A stretch of DNA of 26,249 bases from Streptosporangiaceae bacterium (GCA_030045175.1 JASIBM010000178.1:1-26249), one strand, 5' to 3'. Shown: positions 1 to 8,214, counted from the first letter of the stretch. The notes: generated by a model not told the origin, from the sequence alone. Made by a program: numbers and translations.

Positions 1-2379
1 CTGCCAGACGATCTTGAGTTCGTCCGGCGGCATCAGCAGCTCTTCCTTGCGGGTGCCGGACGCGTCGACGTCGATGGCAGGGAAGATCCGCTTGTCGGCA
101 AGCTCCCTGCGCAGCCGCAGTTCCATGTTGCCTGTGCCCTTGAACTCCTCGAAGATGACCTCGTCGGCGCGGGAACCGGTTTCTATCAGAGCCGTGACCA
201 AGATCGTGAGCGATCCGCCGTTCTCGATGTTGCGCGCCGCGCCGAAGAACCGCTTCGGCGGGTAGAGCGCGGTCGAGTCGACGCCGCCGGACATGATCCG
301 GCCACTCGCCGGAGCGGCCAGGTTGTAGGCCCGGCCGAGCCTGGTGATCGAGTCGAGCAGCACCACGACGTCGTGACCCATCTCGACGAGCCGCTTGGCC
401 CGCTCGATGGCGAGCTCGGCGACCATCGTGTGGTCCTCGGCCGGCCGGTCGAAGGTCGAGTGGATGACCTCGCCCTTGACCGAGCGCTGCATGTCGGTGA
501 CTTCCTCAGGCCGCTCGTCCACAAGCACGACCATCAGATGGCACTCGGGATTGTTCTTGGTGATCGCGTTCGCGATCGCCTGCAAGATCATCGTCTTGCC
601 TGCCTTAGGCGGCGAGACGATCAGCCCGCGCTGCCCCTTCCCGATCGGGCACATCAGGTCCATGATCCTGGTGGTCATGATCGTCGGGTCGGTCTCCAGC
701 CGCAGCCGCTGCTCCGGATAGAGCGGGACGAGCTTGGAGAACTCCGCGCGGCTCCGCGACTCCTCCGGGTCGAGCCCGTTGACCTTGTCGAGCCGGACCA
801 GGGCGTTGAACTTCTCCCGCCGCTCACCTTCGCGCGGCTGGCGGATCGCACCCTCGATCACGTCCCCCTTGCGCAGGCCGTACCTGCGGACCTGGGACAG
901 CGAGACGTACACGTCGTTCGCTCCAGGCAAGTAGCCGGTCGTGCGCACGAAGCCGTAGTTGTCAAGCACATCGAGGATCCCGGCGATCGGGATGAGCACG
1001 TCGTCCTCGGCGATCACGGGCTCGTTGTCGCCACCGCCGCGCTCGCGGCGCCGGTTGCCACCCTGCTGGTTCCTGTTGCGGAACCTGTCGCGGTCACGGC
1101 TGCGGCGGCTCTGGCCGCCGGAGTCGTCGTCGCGCCCGCCTTGGTCCCGGTAGCCCTGCTGATCGCCCCGGCCCTGCTGGTCACCACGACCGGCCTGGTC
1201 ACCACGACCCTGCTGGTCACCACGTCCGGCCTGGTCACCACGTCCCTGCTGGTCACCACGTCCGGCCTGGTCACCACGGCCCTGGTCGGCACGCCCAGCC
1301 GACACCACATCACGCGCCTGCTCGGCACCGTCTGCACCAGCACGACCCTGCTCGGCGCCCCGGCCGTTGCTCGTCCGGCCACGCCTGTCGCCTCGCTGGC
1401 CATCCCGGCGAGATCCGGGCTCGCCACCCTGGCCTGCGCCGCGGGGCGCCTCCGCAACCTCGCCGTCCTGACCGGTCGGCCCGTCGGCCACCGGACCGGC
1501 ATCGGAGGCCGGTTCAGCGCCCCTGCTGGCGTCGCCCACCAGGTCCAGCCTGGCCCCGTCAGTCTCCTCGGCGCCGAGCCTGCCGTCTATGCCGAGGCTG
1601 ACCTCGGCGTTGTCGCTTACCTCGGCCCCGTGACCAGCCTCGACCTGGTCAGCCTCATGCCTGCGGCCTGCCTCAGAGCTGACCCCTTCGCCGAGCACCG
1701 CGCTGCCAGCTTCTGCGCCGAGACCGCCGTCGGCAACATTGCCAGGCTGGACCATCACCGATTCACTGACCGGATGCGGGCTCTCACCGAACTCGCCTGT
1801 GTATTCACTGACCATGCTGAGCTGCCCTGACTCTTGTGATTCCATGGCGTCCTGCTCAAAGGGGCGGTTGGTGCCGGCTCCCGCAGGCACGGTCCGCTGG
1901 ACTGAATTTCCGTTTACCTGGCTCTGATCGCTACGATCGGCCCGAGCTGACCTACTCGGCACCGCCGCGTCGTCAGCATCCGAAACCGCTGGGGATCGGT
2001 CACCTGCCGGCCCACCGGTGACCTGCTCAGCATCTTCTCCATGACCTCCACCGTCGGCGACGCCGACCCGCTGACGCTCTTCGATCGCGGCAACGAGCTG
2101 GCCCTTGCGCATCCGACCGGTTCCAGAGATGCCGAGCGATTGCGCGAGTCGCTGCAATTCCGGCAGCAGCATCGCGGTCAAGCGGCCAGCTCCCGCGCTT
2201 CGCTCGGTGCCGTCGGCGACCTGACCACCAGGCCAGGAGCGTACCGCGCCGTCCGTTCCGAGGGAAGACCCCGCCGCGGGGGCCTGCGGGGCGGCGTCGC
2301 GGTCGGCGGCCTCATCGCCGGCAGCCGATGCCTGCCCGGAGCTGGGGAACAAGTTGGTCGATTCAGTAGCAGAGGTCAC
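1..2379 (-). CDS. rho: Transcription termination factor Rho (3' end outside window)
   Basis: Hexameric RNA-dependent helicase that terminates transcription. 793 codons are in the window and the frame runs off base 1. The last residues seen (ELKIVWQ) match the Rho C-terminal part, so roughly 45-50 residues are missing. A Rho_N helical domain lies near residues 66-85 (LTAMLLPELQRLAQ). A long acidic, then Arg/Gly-rich insertion fills about 95-445 and includes seven GRGDQ(A/Q) hexapeptides. The RNA-binding cold-shock domain starts near 451 (PVIAEDDVLIPIAG). Walker A is PPKAGKTM near 595, followed by DERPEEVTDMQ and Walker B VVLLDSITRL near 675. The GTG start at 2379 is chosen because it follows a GGAAGG ribosome site and keeps the frame. 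The product is much longer than the 419-residue E. coli protein, as is usual in actinobacteria. Confidence 0.97.
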   Translation of the reverse strand, partial: MTSATESTNLFPSSGQASAAGDEAADRDAAPQAPAAGSSLGTDGAVRSWPGGQVADGTERSAGAGRLTAMLLPELQRLAQSLGISGTGRMRKGQLVAAIEERQRVGVADGGGHGEDAEQVTGGPAGDRSPAVSDADDAAVPSRSARADRSDQSQVNGNSVQRTVPAGAGTNRPFEQDAMESQESGQLSMVSEYTGEFGESPHPVSESVMVQPGNVADGGLGAEAGSAVLGEGVSSEAGRRHEADQVEAGHGAEVSDNAEVSLGIDGRLGAEETDGARLDLVGDASRGAEPASDAGPVADGPTGQDGEVAEAPRGAGQGGEPGSRRDGQRGDRRGRTSNGRGAEQGRAGADGAEQARDVVSAGRADQGRGDQAGRGDQQGRGDQAGRGDQQGRGDQAGRGDQQGRGDQQGYRDQGGRDDDSGGQSRRSRDRDRFRNRNQQGGNRRRERGGGDNEPVIAEDDVLIPIAGILDVLDNYGFVRTTGYLPGANDVYVSLSQVRRYGLRKGDVIEGAIRQPREGERREKFNALVRLDKVNGLDPEESRSRAEFSKLVPLYPEQRLRLETDPTIMTTRIMDLMCPIGKGQRGLIVSPPKAGKTMILQAIANAITKNNPECHLMVVLVDERPEEVTDMQRSVKGEVIHSTFDRPAEDHTMVAELAIERAKRLVEMGHDVVVLLDSITRLGRAYNLAAPASGRIMSGGVDSTALYPPKRFFGAARNIENGGSLTILVTALIETGSRADEVIFEEFKGTGNMELRLRRELADKRIFPAIDVDASGTRKEELLMPPDELKIVWQ
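1156..1281 (-). repeat. Seven tandem 18-bp units inside rho
   Basis: Seven head-to-tail 18-base units encode GRGDQA or GRGDQQ in near-perfect alternation. They lie in the low-complexity Rho insertion. Codon use inside the units is almost identical (CGT GGT GAC CAG), which points to recent unit duplication by slippage or unequal crossover. A less regular RG/RD-rich stretch follows towards the RNA-binding domain. Confidence 0.9.
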
Positions 2380-2987
2380 AAGGATCCTTCCAAGGTGCGG
2401 GACCACCGGGTAGCGACCGCTGCCCGCCCACCGCCAACGCGGCTCCCGCTATAGCTGCCGCCCTGATTTGTCAGGCCGGTTGTTTTGCATCCCGCCATTG
2501 CTGGGTTCACGCGCGTGCCACCGACGATCGCACACGTCATCCAGTCGCGCCGCGAGCCGAGTCCATGGAGGCTTTGAACATCTCCCGACGGATGGATGTC
2601 ACCGAAAGCAACCCGCCACCGCCGGCAACCAAGTCCACGCGCGCGTCGACCCGGCGTGCGCCGCCCTGGCGGAATGCGGATACGCACCTTGCCCCTGGAC
2701 GGGGCATCTGGTGCCTCGCCCAGTCTAACACCAACTCCGGTCACGGCATTCCTTCTGAACCTCTGGCCGCGCCGGCGCGCTGCCGGTGCGAAGGTGACCA
2801 GCCAGGGACGATGTCGAAACCTGCGAACACACGACTCCGGGGTTGCTCTGGCCAGCCGACTGCAAGATGGGGGTGCCGCCCGCTGATCCTGGGGTTGAGC
2901 TACGCCGAGATCGTCGACGCCTTGGGGGCTTACACGCGTTGCGATACCCGCTGCGACAACGCTTGAACCTCGGACCCGCAAATCGGC
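2380..2987. other. Intergenic region between rho and the nrtL-like gene
   Basis: About 600 bases with no convincing gene. Open frames occur on both strands but are rich in Arg, Pro and Ser in the pattern expected of non-coding high-GC DNA. None has a good start or a recognisable motif. The rho promoter and a long rho leader are the likely content. In Streptomyces the lysA-hom-thrC-thrB genes occupy this interval; no trace of them was recognised. Confidence 0.6.
2448..2474 (-). promoter_or_regulatory. Possible rho promoter
   Basis: On the minus strand CTGACA (2474-2469) and TATAGC (2453-2448) stand 15 bases apart, about 70 bases before the rho start. The spacing is short for a sigma-70-type promoter. 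The left hexamer also lies in a small inverted repeat, CCTGA-TTTG-TCAGG on the plus strand. This is a weak call from sequence inspection only. Confidence 0.25.
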
Positions 2988-4127
2988 TCAGACGCGATCC
3001 GGCGCGCTGACGCCGAGGAGGGCAAGGCCGGCCGCCAGGATCGCCCGCGCGGCATCCGCGAGCTCCAGCCGGGCACCAGCCAGCGACCGGTCGCCTGCAC
3101 CCGGGGCGCCGCGACCGCGCAGCGGCAGCGCCGGGCATTCTTCCCTGCACTGCAGCCACGCCGCGGCCACGGACTCCAGGCACGCGGTGAGGCCGGCTGG
3201 GCGGTGCAGCCTGGCGGCGGAGGCGACACGTTCTGGGAGCCAGGACAGCGCGTCGAGCAGTCGCAACTCTGGCGCGGCTGACGTGAGCACGGACGGCGCT
3301 TCGCGCGCGGGCGGCTCCGTGTTCAAGCCTTCCTGGCCAGCGCCGGCGCCGGCCGACTGGGTTCGCGCCAGGCCGAGGTCGGCGGCCCAGCGCAGCGCGG
3401 ACGCCGCGTCCGCGTGCGCATACCTGACGGCCACGAACGGGTTGCGCAGATCAAGAGGAACAAGTAGCTGCCGCTCGATCGCCCGCTCAGGCGAACTCGC
3501 CGTCCTGGCTAGCGCGTAGCGCACCGCATCAACGCCATAGAACGCCACGGCGTCCCGCACCGGACTGGACCGGCCGGGAGTGGTCGATGCGGCAAAGGCC
3601 ATTTGTTGCGAATGAAAGAAGATGACCTCCGCCCCGGCGGCCTCGCAGAGCCTGCCGACGAGCGCCGCGCGCGCCGATTGCCAGGCACTCCCCCAGGTCG
3701 GCTCCGCCGTGAGGTCTGGCGGCTGCGGCGCGGTCAGGCGGGTGCCCGCCAGCGCGTCGCTGCGGGCGACGGCCGGGCCGGTGGCCAGGATCCTTGCCGG
3801 CAGACCGGCCAGGTGCCGCGCGCTGACGGTCACGGTCAGGTAGCCGTCGCCGGTCACCTGGGCCGCGTCGATCCAGGGCGCGGCCGCTAGGTAATCGGCC
3901 AGCCGCGCGGCCAGCGGGCCAGGGGCCGTCCCTGCCAGCCTGGCCAGCGCGAACGGAAGCGCGGTGGCATAGGTGCCTGGGCCGTGGCCCGGCGGCTCGG
4001 CGCGACCGGGGGCGGGGCGCCAGGCCGGGGGAAGCGGGGCGTGAGCGGCAGGGGCGGGCAACTCGCCCGCGGCGACCGCCGCAGCGATTGCCCGCGCGAG
4101 CTCGGCGCCCAGGTCTGCCAGGACCAC
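2988..4127 (-). CDS. nrtL: ArgRS-related anticodon-binding protein (NrtL type)
   Basis: 379 residues resembling the two ends of arginyl-tRNA synthetase without its catalytic middle. Residues 1-115 look like the ArgRS N-terminal domain (GTYATALPFALARLAG, then DAAQVTGDGYLTVTV). The C-terminal part resembles the DALR anticodon-binding domain (NPFVAVRYAHADAASALRW, then LLDALSWLPERVASAA). No HIGH or KMSKS motif is present, so it should not aminoacylate. Full ArgRS is about 550-590 residues. The GTG at 4127 lies 9 bases after the response-regulator stop codon, so the two genes are probably co-transcribed. An intact tRNA-Arg gene lies 530 bases further up. The same order (response regulator, nrtL) occurs in Streptomyces. 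The role of the family is unknown; tRNA-Arg binding is an inference from the domain. Confidence 0.82.
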   Translation of the reverse strand: MVLADLGAELARAIAAAVAAGELPAPAAHAPLPPAWRPAPGRAEPPGHGPGTYATALPFALARLAGTAPGPLAARLADYLAAAPWIDAAQVTGDGYLTVTVSARHLAGLPARILATGPAVARSDALAGTRLTAPQPPDLTAEPTWGSAWQSARAALVGRLCEAAGAEVIFFHSQQMAFAASTTPGRSSPVRDAVAFYGVDAVRYALARTASSPERAIERQLLVPLDLRNPFVAVRYAHADAASALRWAADLGLARTQSAGAGAGQEGLNTEPPAREAPSVLTSAAPELRLLDALSWLPERVASAARLHRPAGLTACLESVAAAWLQCREECPALPLRGRGAPGAGDRSLAGARLELADAARAILAAGLALLGVSAPDRV

Positions 4128-4136
4128 GGCGGCAAT

Positions 4137-4532
4137 TCAGTCGAAGGCCGTGCTCGGGCTCCCGGCGAGCTCGCGGACCACGCGGATCATCTCACCAGGG
4201 TCAAACGGCTTGGTCAGGTACGCGTCCACGCCGACCTGCCTGCCTCGGTCCTTGTCATCTTCCTGCGCCCTGGCCGTGATCAGGACGACCTTGATCTTGG
4301 CGGTCCGCGGGTTCCTGCGGAGCTGGGTCGCTGTCACCCATCCGTCCAGCCTGGGCATCATCACGTCGAGTGTGATCACGTCGGGCTGGATCTGTTCGAC
4401 CCTGTCCAGGCAATCCTGGCCATCGGTCGCGGTGAACACCTCGAACCCCTCAAGTTGCAGGTTCACGGCGATAAGCTGCCGGATGACCTCATCGTCATCC
4501 ACAACGAGCACTCGCCCCAGTCCCTGTGTCAC
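4137..4532 (-). CDS. CheY-like single-domain response regulator
   Basis: A 131-residue receiver domain with no output domain. The conserved residues are present: acidic pair D12/D13 (VVDDDE), phosphoacceptor D56 (TLDVMMP), T86 (LITA) and K108 (LTKPF). It would be phosphorylated by a histidine kinase and act by protein contact, not by DNA binding. The start is a GTG at 4532; no strong ribosome site precedes it. The nrtL-like gene follows after 9 bases, which suggests one operon and perhaps linked function. No kinase gene is in the window. Confidence 0.93.
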   Translation of the reverse strand: MTQGLGRVLVVDDDEVIRQLIAVNLQLEGFEVFTATDGQDCLDRVEQIQPDVITLDVMMPRLDGWVTATQLRRNPRTAKIKVVLITARAQEDDKDRGRQVGVDAYLTKPFDPGEMIRVVRELAGSPSTAFD

Positions 4533-4657
4533 GGGCGTGAGGTTACCTGCCCGCGATGCCGCTACGCTGGTAGTTCGCGCACGTGTCCGGCAGAAGCTTC
4601 CGGCCTGGTACCCTTGCTCAGTCCCCCACGGGCCGCAGTGGGGGCTCAGGTGCGCCA

Positions 4658-4729
4658 GCCCCCATAGCTCAGGGGATAGAGCAACGGCCTCCGGAGCCGT
4701 GTGCGCAGGTTCGAATCCTGCTGGGGGCG
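4658..4729 (+). tRNA. tRNA-Arg (anticodon CCG)
   Basis: A complete cloverleaf. The acceptor stem GCCCCCA (4658-4664) pairs perfectly with TGGGGGC (4722-4728), and the discriminator is G4729. D arm GCTC/GAGC. Anticodon stem ACGGC/GCCGT with loop CTCCGGA gives anticodon CCG at 4691-4693. T arm GCAGG-TTCGAAT-CCTGC. CCA is not encoded. It reads CGG arginine codons. The part from the anticodon stem to the 3' end serves as an integration target, as three further copies to the right show. Confidence 0.96.
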
Positions 4730-4845
4730 CAGGTAGAAGCGACTTTTCGAATACCCTGACAATCTTGGCGCCGCACAGCGCCGCGCCTGTGACCTGCGCA
4801 AACGCGGAGCGGTCTCAGGTCTTGTGCCCGACACGTGCCCGGAAC
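4684..4845 (+). repeat. att-like repeat copy 1 (tRNA 3' part plus right arm)
   Basis: Bases 4684-4742, from the anticodon stem to 13 bases past the tRNA, are identical over 59 bases to 10849-10907. Similarity continues with substitutions to about 4845, sharing GACAATCTTGG and CCTGTGACCTGCGCAAAC. This fits the tRNA-side junction (attL) of an integrated element, with the conserved flank being the element's own arm. The junction call is inference; the repeat is directly visible. Confidence 0.85.
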
Positions 4846-5042
4846 GCGGCCTTCAGCGGGGCAAGTCTCCTACTTAGCGGCATCTGGTGAGGACGGCCTC
4901 CGGGCCGTTGCCCCGACCCCAGGCCGTTGCCCCTGCGCCAGCACCCTCAGGTTCCCCGACGCGCTCCAGCGCGCACGACCAGGAATGGGTGAGCATCTGG
5001 GCTAGCGTCCTGCCATGCCGCGAATCAGCGCGTCCGGTCTTG
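4846..5042. other. Gap after the first att-like repeat
   Basis: With the arm of repeat 1, about 310 bases separate the tRNA from the toxin stop codon. No frame here has a plausible start, ribosome site or motif. Nothing further was recognised. Confidence 0.5.
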
Positions 5043-5399
5043 CTAGCGGTCGGTGTCCTTGGGGTGCCGGGGCGAGGCGTAGACCAGCCACACGGTGCGG
5101 TCCTGGTCATCGACGAGGTAGCGGACCCGGCCGCCGCTGGTGACCTCGTACTCCCACTGCTCTAGGTTCTTGCCGTTGTGCCGGTGAGTGGCCAGGTCGC
5201 CGCGCAGCCGGTGCTGCCGGTCCGGGTTAGCCGCCGACCGCGGCTCGGTCTGCAAGATCTCCAGGCAGCGCCTGGTGTTCGCCAGGGCGTGCCGACACAG
5301 TTGTTCCCAGCCGGTGGCAGCGTCGCTGGCCGCGAACCGGACGTCCCACTGGCCCTGCGGCGGCGGAACGGTGACCCGGTCGCCGCGACGCGGGCTCAC
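5043..5399 (-). CDS. RelE/ParE-like toxin of a type II toxin-antitoxin pair
   Basis: 118 residues from a GTG at 5399 whose first bases overlap the antitoxin stop (GTGA). The C-terminal half carries the strand pattern of RelE/ParE-family toxins: QWEYEVTSGGRVRYLVDD, then TVWLVYASPRHPKDTD. Such toxins are usually mRNA interferases acting at the ribosome, or gyrase poisons; which applies cannot be told from this sequence. The overlap with the upstream gene implies coupled translation. The frame is open further upstream, but that part overlaps the antitoxin and looks non-coding. The pair sits in the first module after tRNA-Arg, a typical place for island maintenance genes. Confidence 0.82.
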   Translation of the reverse strand: MSPRRGDRVTVPPPQGQWDVRFAASDAATGWEQLCRHALANTRRCLEILQTEPRSAANPDRQHRLRGDLATHRHNGKNLEQWEYEVTSGGRVRYLVDDQDRTVWLVYASPRHPKDTDR

Positions 5400-5866
5400 G
5401 CGATCGCCTCCACCGGGCCGTAGTCGCCCTCGGTCGGTGCCAGCGCCTGGGCGTACAGGCTCGTGTCGGCCTTGATCCGCGCGGTGGCCCGCCACCCTGC
5501 GATCACCTCACGGGCCGCGCCGTCGATACCGAGCTCGGCCGCGTCTGACAGCGCCCCGGTCAGCTCGGCCGCGAACTCCGCCTGCTCCGCGACCGACAGG
5601 TGCCGGACCCACGGGAACACCTCCGCGACCGCAGCCGCCACCGCCTGCGCCCCCGTGTCACTGCGCGACAGCGCGGCGAACATCCGCGAAGCGGTCAGCA
5701 GGTTCTCGTCCCGCTCCTCCTCCCGGTCCGCGGCCGTCAGGTAGAAGTCGGCGGCGTCACGGTGGGTCACCCGGAGCCGCCCCAGCCTGCGGGCGCGCTC
5801 GGCGACCGCCCGCGGGTTGCGGGACAAGTCCGAGAACGTCACGGCATCAGCAGGCTGAGCGACCAC
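5396..5866 (-). CDS. Phd/YefM-like antitoxin
   Basis: 156 residues starting at a GTG. The N-terminus (VTFSDLSRNPRAVAERA, then RLRVTHRDAADFYLT) matches the Phd/YefM fold, where an N-terminal DNA-binding part contacts an operator and the C-terminal part wraps the toxin. At 156 residues it is longer than the usual 80-90; the helical, Ala-rich extension includes VAEVFPWVRHLSVAEQAEFAAEL. The stop codon overlaps the toxin start by four bases. A perfect inverted repeat lies just upstream and fits autorepression by the complex. Confidence 0.85.
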   Translation of the reverse strand: MVAQPADAVTFSDLSRNPRAVAERARRLGRLRVTHRDAADFYLTAADREEERDENLLTASRMFAALSRSDTGAQAVAAAVAEVFPWVRHLSVAEQAEFAAELTGALSDAAELGIDGAAREVIAGWRATARIKADTSLYAQALAPTEGDYGPVEAIA

Positions 5867-5872
5867 CCCGCC

Positions 5873-5902
5873 AGTGTATTCAGATCACGATCTGAAGTCC
5901 AA
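5873..5902 (-). promoter_or_regulatory. Toxin-antitoxin promoter with palindromic operator
   Basis: A perfect inverted repeat TTCAGATC-AC-GATCTGAA occupies 5879-5896. On the minus strand a -10-like TACACT (5878-5873) follows it, and a poor -35 candidate (TTGGAC, 5902-5897) precedes it. The palindrome therefore fills the promoter spacer. Transcription would start about 6-7 bases after the -10, at or next to the GTG start codon (5866), so the message may be leaderless. The palindrome is seen directly; the promoter elements are inferred. Confidence 0.6.
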
Positions 5903-6006
5903 CCACCGCATCGCCCGAGCTGGCTGATCGGGGCGCGCTTGCAACCTGAGCGCCACCGCAGCCCCAGTCATCCCCCCGGTACGCCCCGGAATCGCCGACA
6001 GTTTGG

Positions 6007-6388
6007 TCACTCCTGCCAGCCGACCTCGCCGCCTAGCCCGACGTCGATGCCCTGAATACCGTGCCCTTGCAGATGCCACGACTCGTATTGATCATGGGGA
6101 TTCACTGTCAGCCCGGAGCCACCGCCGAAATCGAGCTTCAAGGTGCCCCGATCTTCGATCGCGACATCAGCAACGGTAGCCAGGAACAGGTTGACCACAG
6201 GAGCGAGGCCGGACCGGCCGGTGCTGGGGATCGAGTTCATGCGATCGGCCTGCCGCATCTGTCAGCACCAAGGGCGTCTCGATGGTGAGGTGCGCCGCGA
6301 CGCCTTCGCCGATCAGGAGCAGCCGGGCCTGGTAGTCGAAGGCGACTCGATGCACCTGACAGCCGATCAGGCCGGCCGGTATCTGCAT
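6007..6388 (-). pseudogene. DUF6188-like gene broken by a frameshift
   Basis: Two overlapping frames together give one small protein. The first starts at the ATG at 6388 (MQIPAGLIGCQVHRVAFDYQ) and runs through IETPLVLTDAAGRSHELDPQHRP. The sense then passes to another frame near 6215-6235, continuing LAPVVNLFLATVADVAIEDRG, LKLDFGGGSGLTVNPHDQYESW and a Gly-rich end at 6007. One extra base, or two lost, near the CCGGCCGGTCCGG stretch would explain it. The combined length (about 125 residues) and the TP-x-L-x-D, DP and YESW landmarks fit DUF6188, a small actinobacterial family of unknown role. The family name is from memory. A sequencing error in the GC-rich run is possible. Confidence 0.6.
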
Positions 6389-6954
6389 GGGTTTCTTTTT
6401 AGCGGCTGTGAGGCCGACGCGTGCCGTCGTGCTCGCGGACAGCTGGCGAGGGCAGATCGCTGAGGCTCTTCGTTAACCTCCCGGGCCGAAATACGACGAG
6501 CCTGGACCGCCCGGAACGCCGCCCGGGAACGTGTTTGCGCTGGTCAGCGCCATACACGGGAATGGCCTCCGGAGCCGGGCGCGCAGGTTCGAATCCTGCT
6601 GGGGCGGCGCCTCCAGTTACCGGCTGCAGCCCGCAGCGCCCACGTGCCAGTAGCCAATCGTGCTCCGTAGCGATCAGGCCCTGTGACTACCGCTCTCAGG
6701 AGGCTCCCGGCTGCGCCACGACCTTGCTTGCAATCCTCATGCGGCGGTACTCGGGAGCGGGGAGCTCGGTGCGATCTGCCCGCCTAGCGGAGGCGGCCTC
6801 ATGCCTATCAGTGATGGCGCCGCCCGGCGTCAAGGCCGACGCCGAGGCCCACCCAGTGGCGCCGGATCGCACTCGGGCGGATGACGGACCGCGCGTGCCG
6901 TGCCCGCGGCAGCCCGGAGGAGGCAGTGGCTCGGAATGCTTTGCCACGATCTCC
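6389..6954. other. Gene-free stretch containing att-like repeat copy 2
   Basis: About 565 bases. The only recognisable content is the tRNA-derived repeat near 6505-6605. The rest (6606-6954) has open frames on both strands but none with a start site or motif worth reporting. Confidence 0.5.
6505..6605 (+). repeat. att-like repeat copy 2 (left arm plus tRNA 3' remnant)
   Basis: Bases 6564-6604 repeat the tRNA-Arg anticodon loop, variable loop, T arm and acceptor strand, with changes (GTGTGC to GGCGC and an acceptor strand altered after GGGG). The preceding 60 bases (CCCGGGAACGTGTTTGCGCTGGTCAGCG region) resemble the sequences left of copies 3 and 4. The conserved right arm seen after copies 1, 3 and 4 is missing. 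This looks like an attR end of a first element. Confidence 0.75.
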
Positions 6955-8214
6955 TTAGGCCCATAGGGCGCAGATGGGCAGCGCGGCGATTGACTCATCC
7001 AGCCGGAATGGGCGGGGCCCGGTGTGCAGCACCAGGCCGAGCGCGAAGCGGTTGCCAATGGCGTCACGAAGCCAGCGCAGGTGCCTTGCCGCGTCAGGTC
7101 CCGGTGCGGAGTCGGCCTTGACCTCGATGCCGATGACCCGGCCATCACCGAGCTCAACCAGTATGTCCACCTCATGCCTGCCGTTCGCGTCGCGGACATG
7201 AAACAGGCGGGGTGATAGCTCGCTCACTGCGCATTCGGCCCGCAGTTGCGCCATGGCGAAGCTGTCGAGAAGCCTGCCCAGCAGGTCGCCGTCGCGGAGG
7301 ACGGCCCGGGCATCGACTCCGAGCAGCGGGCCGATGAATGCGGGGTCGACCAGGTATCGCTTGGGCAGCCGGATAAGGCGGTTCAGCCGGTTGGATGACC
7401 AGGGGGGTACCCGCTCAGTGATGAGGAGCCGTTCCAGCAGCGCATCGTAGGCGCTGGCGGTGGGGCGCTCAATTCCGGTCGCGTCGAGGAGCGTCTTCAA
7501 GGTCGGCGTCCCGGCGGTGCTGGCGGCTATGGCCTGGAGGTAATGCCGCAGGCGCATCGGGTCCCGCACGGCGCCTACCAGCGACACGTCGCGGGATACC
7601 AGCTGGTCGACGTAGCTGGCCAGCCATCGACGCGAGGCTCGCTCGCTGGCGGCAAGAGCTGCCTCGGGGAACCCCCCGCGCAAGGCCCGCGCCGCATAGC
7701 CGCGTATATCCGGAGGGTCCGGTGGCAGCGCGAGCGCTGCCGTCCCTTCCGATACCAGCCGGTCAAGGACCGGCGGTCGCGACGAACCGCGCTCAAGTTC
7801 GCGCTCTGCCAGGCCATACATGGGGACCCGGATCAATCGTCCGGTGGCGGGCCAGCCCGCGGCCGTCAGGTCAGCTTGGCTGGAGCCGGTCAGCACGAAG
7901 CTGCCGGCCGTCGCCCCCTCATCGACGGCTCGCTTGACCGCGCCAAGTACTTCTGGCACCACTTGCCATTCATCGACCAGCAGCGGGAAGGGGCCGTCTG
8001 CCAGCGCGGCATCAGGGTCGGCCCGTACGACCGCAGCCTCGGCGGGGTGGTCCAGCCGGAGCCGTTCCCGGCAATGCCGCCGGCCGGTGGTCGTCTTGCC
8101 GCAAGCGCGGGGGCCCACGACCAGGACGGCGGGATGGTCGGCCAGTAGCTCGTCGAGCAGCGGATCTACGAGACGCGGGAGGTACTCTGGCATGGCAGGG
8201 AGTCTGACCTTCAT
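6955..8214 (-). CDS. DUF4143-type AAA ATPase
   Basis: 419 residues with the AAA_14/DUF4143 layout. Walker A is GPRACGKTTT (34-43) and Walker B LLVDEWQ (78-84), with a sensor-like VLTGSS at 108-112. The C-terminal DUF4143 part carries a PD-(D/E)xK-like pattern, EVDILVELG (348-356) and IGIEVKAD (361-368). These proteins are widespread in actinobacteria and are often taken for DNA-linked ATPases; no function is established. The ATG at 8214 starts the longest frame. An internal ATG at 8193 (MPEYLPRLVDPLL) gives the N-terminus more usual in the family and could be the true start. Three spaced repeats lie just upstream. Confidence 0.85.
   Translation of the reverse strand: MKVRLPAMPEYLPRLVDPLLDELLADHPAVLVVGPRACGKTTTGRRHCRERLRLDHPAEAAVVRADPDAALADGPFPLLVDEWQVVPEVLGAVKRAVDEGATAGSFVLTGSSQADLTAAGWPATGRLIRVPMYGLAERELERGSSRPPVLDRLVSEGTAALALPPDPPDIRGYAARALRGGFPEAALAASERASRRWLASYVDQLVSRDVSLVGAVRDPMRLRHYLQAIAASTAGTPTLKTLLDATGIERPTASAYDALLERLLITERVPPWSSNRLNRLIRLPKRYLVDPAFIGPLLGVDARAVLRDGDLLGRLLDSFAMAQLRAECAVSELSPRLFHVRDANGRHEVDILVELGDGRVIGIEVKADSAPGPDAARHLRWLRDAIGNRFALGLVLHTGPRPFRLDESIAALPICALWA

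Noticed and set aside
373..1830. A 485-codon plus-strand open frame opposite rho
   Set aside because: It is the antisense shadow of rho. The minus frame encodes all Rho motifs, and the plus frame is Val/Leu/Ala/Thr repeat noise.
4646..4834. Frames reading PQQDSNLRTRLRRP across the tRNA (also near 10613-11047)
   Set aside because: These are translations of tRNA-Arg sequence on the minus strand, not genes. They helped to spot the repeat copies.
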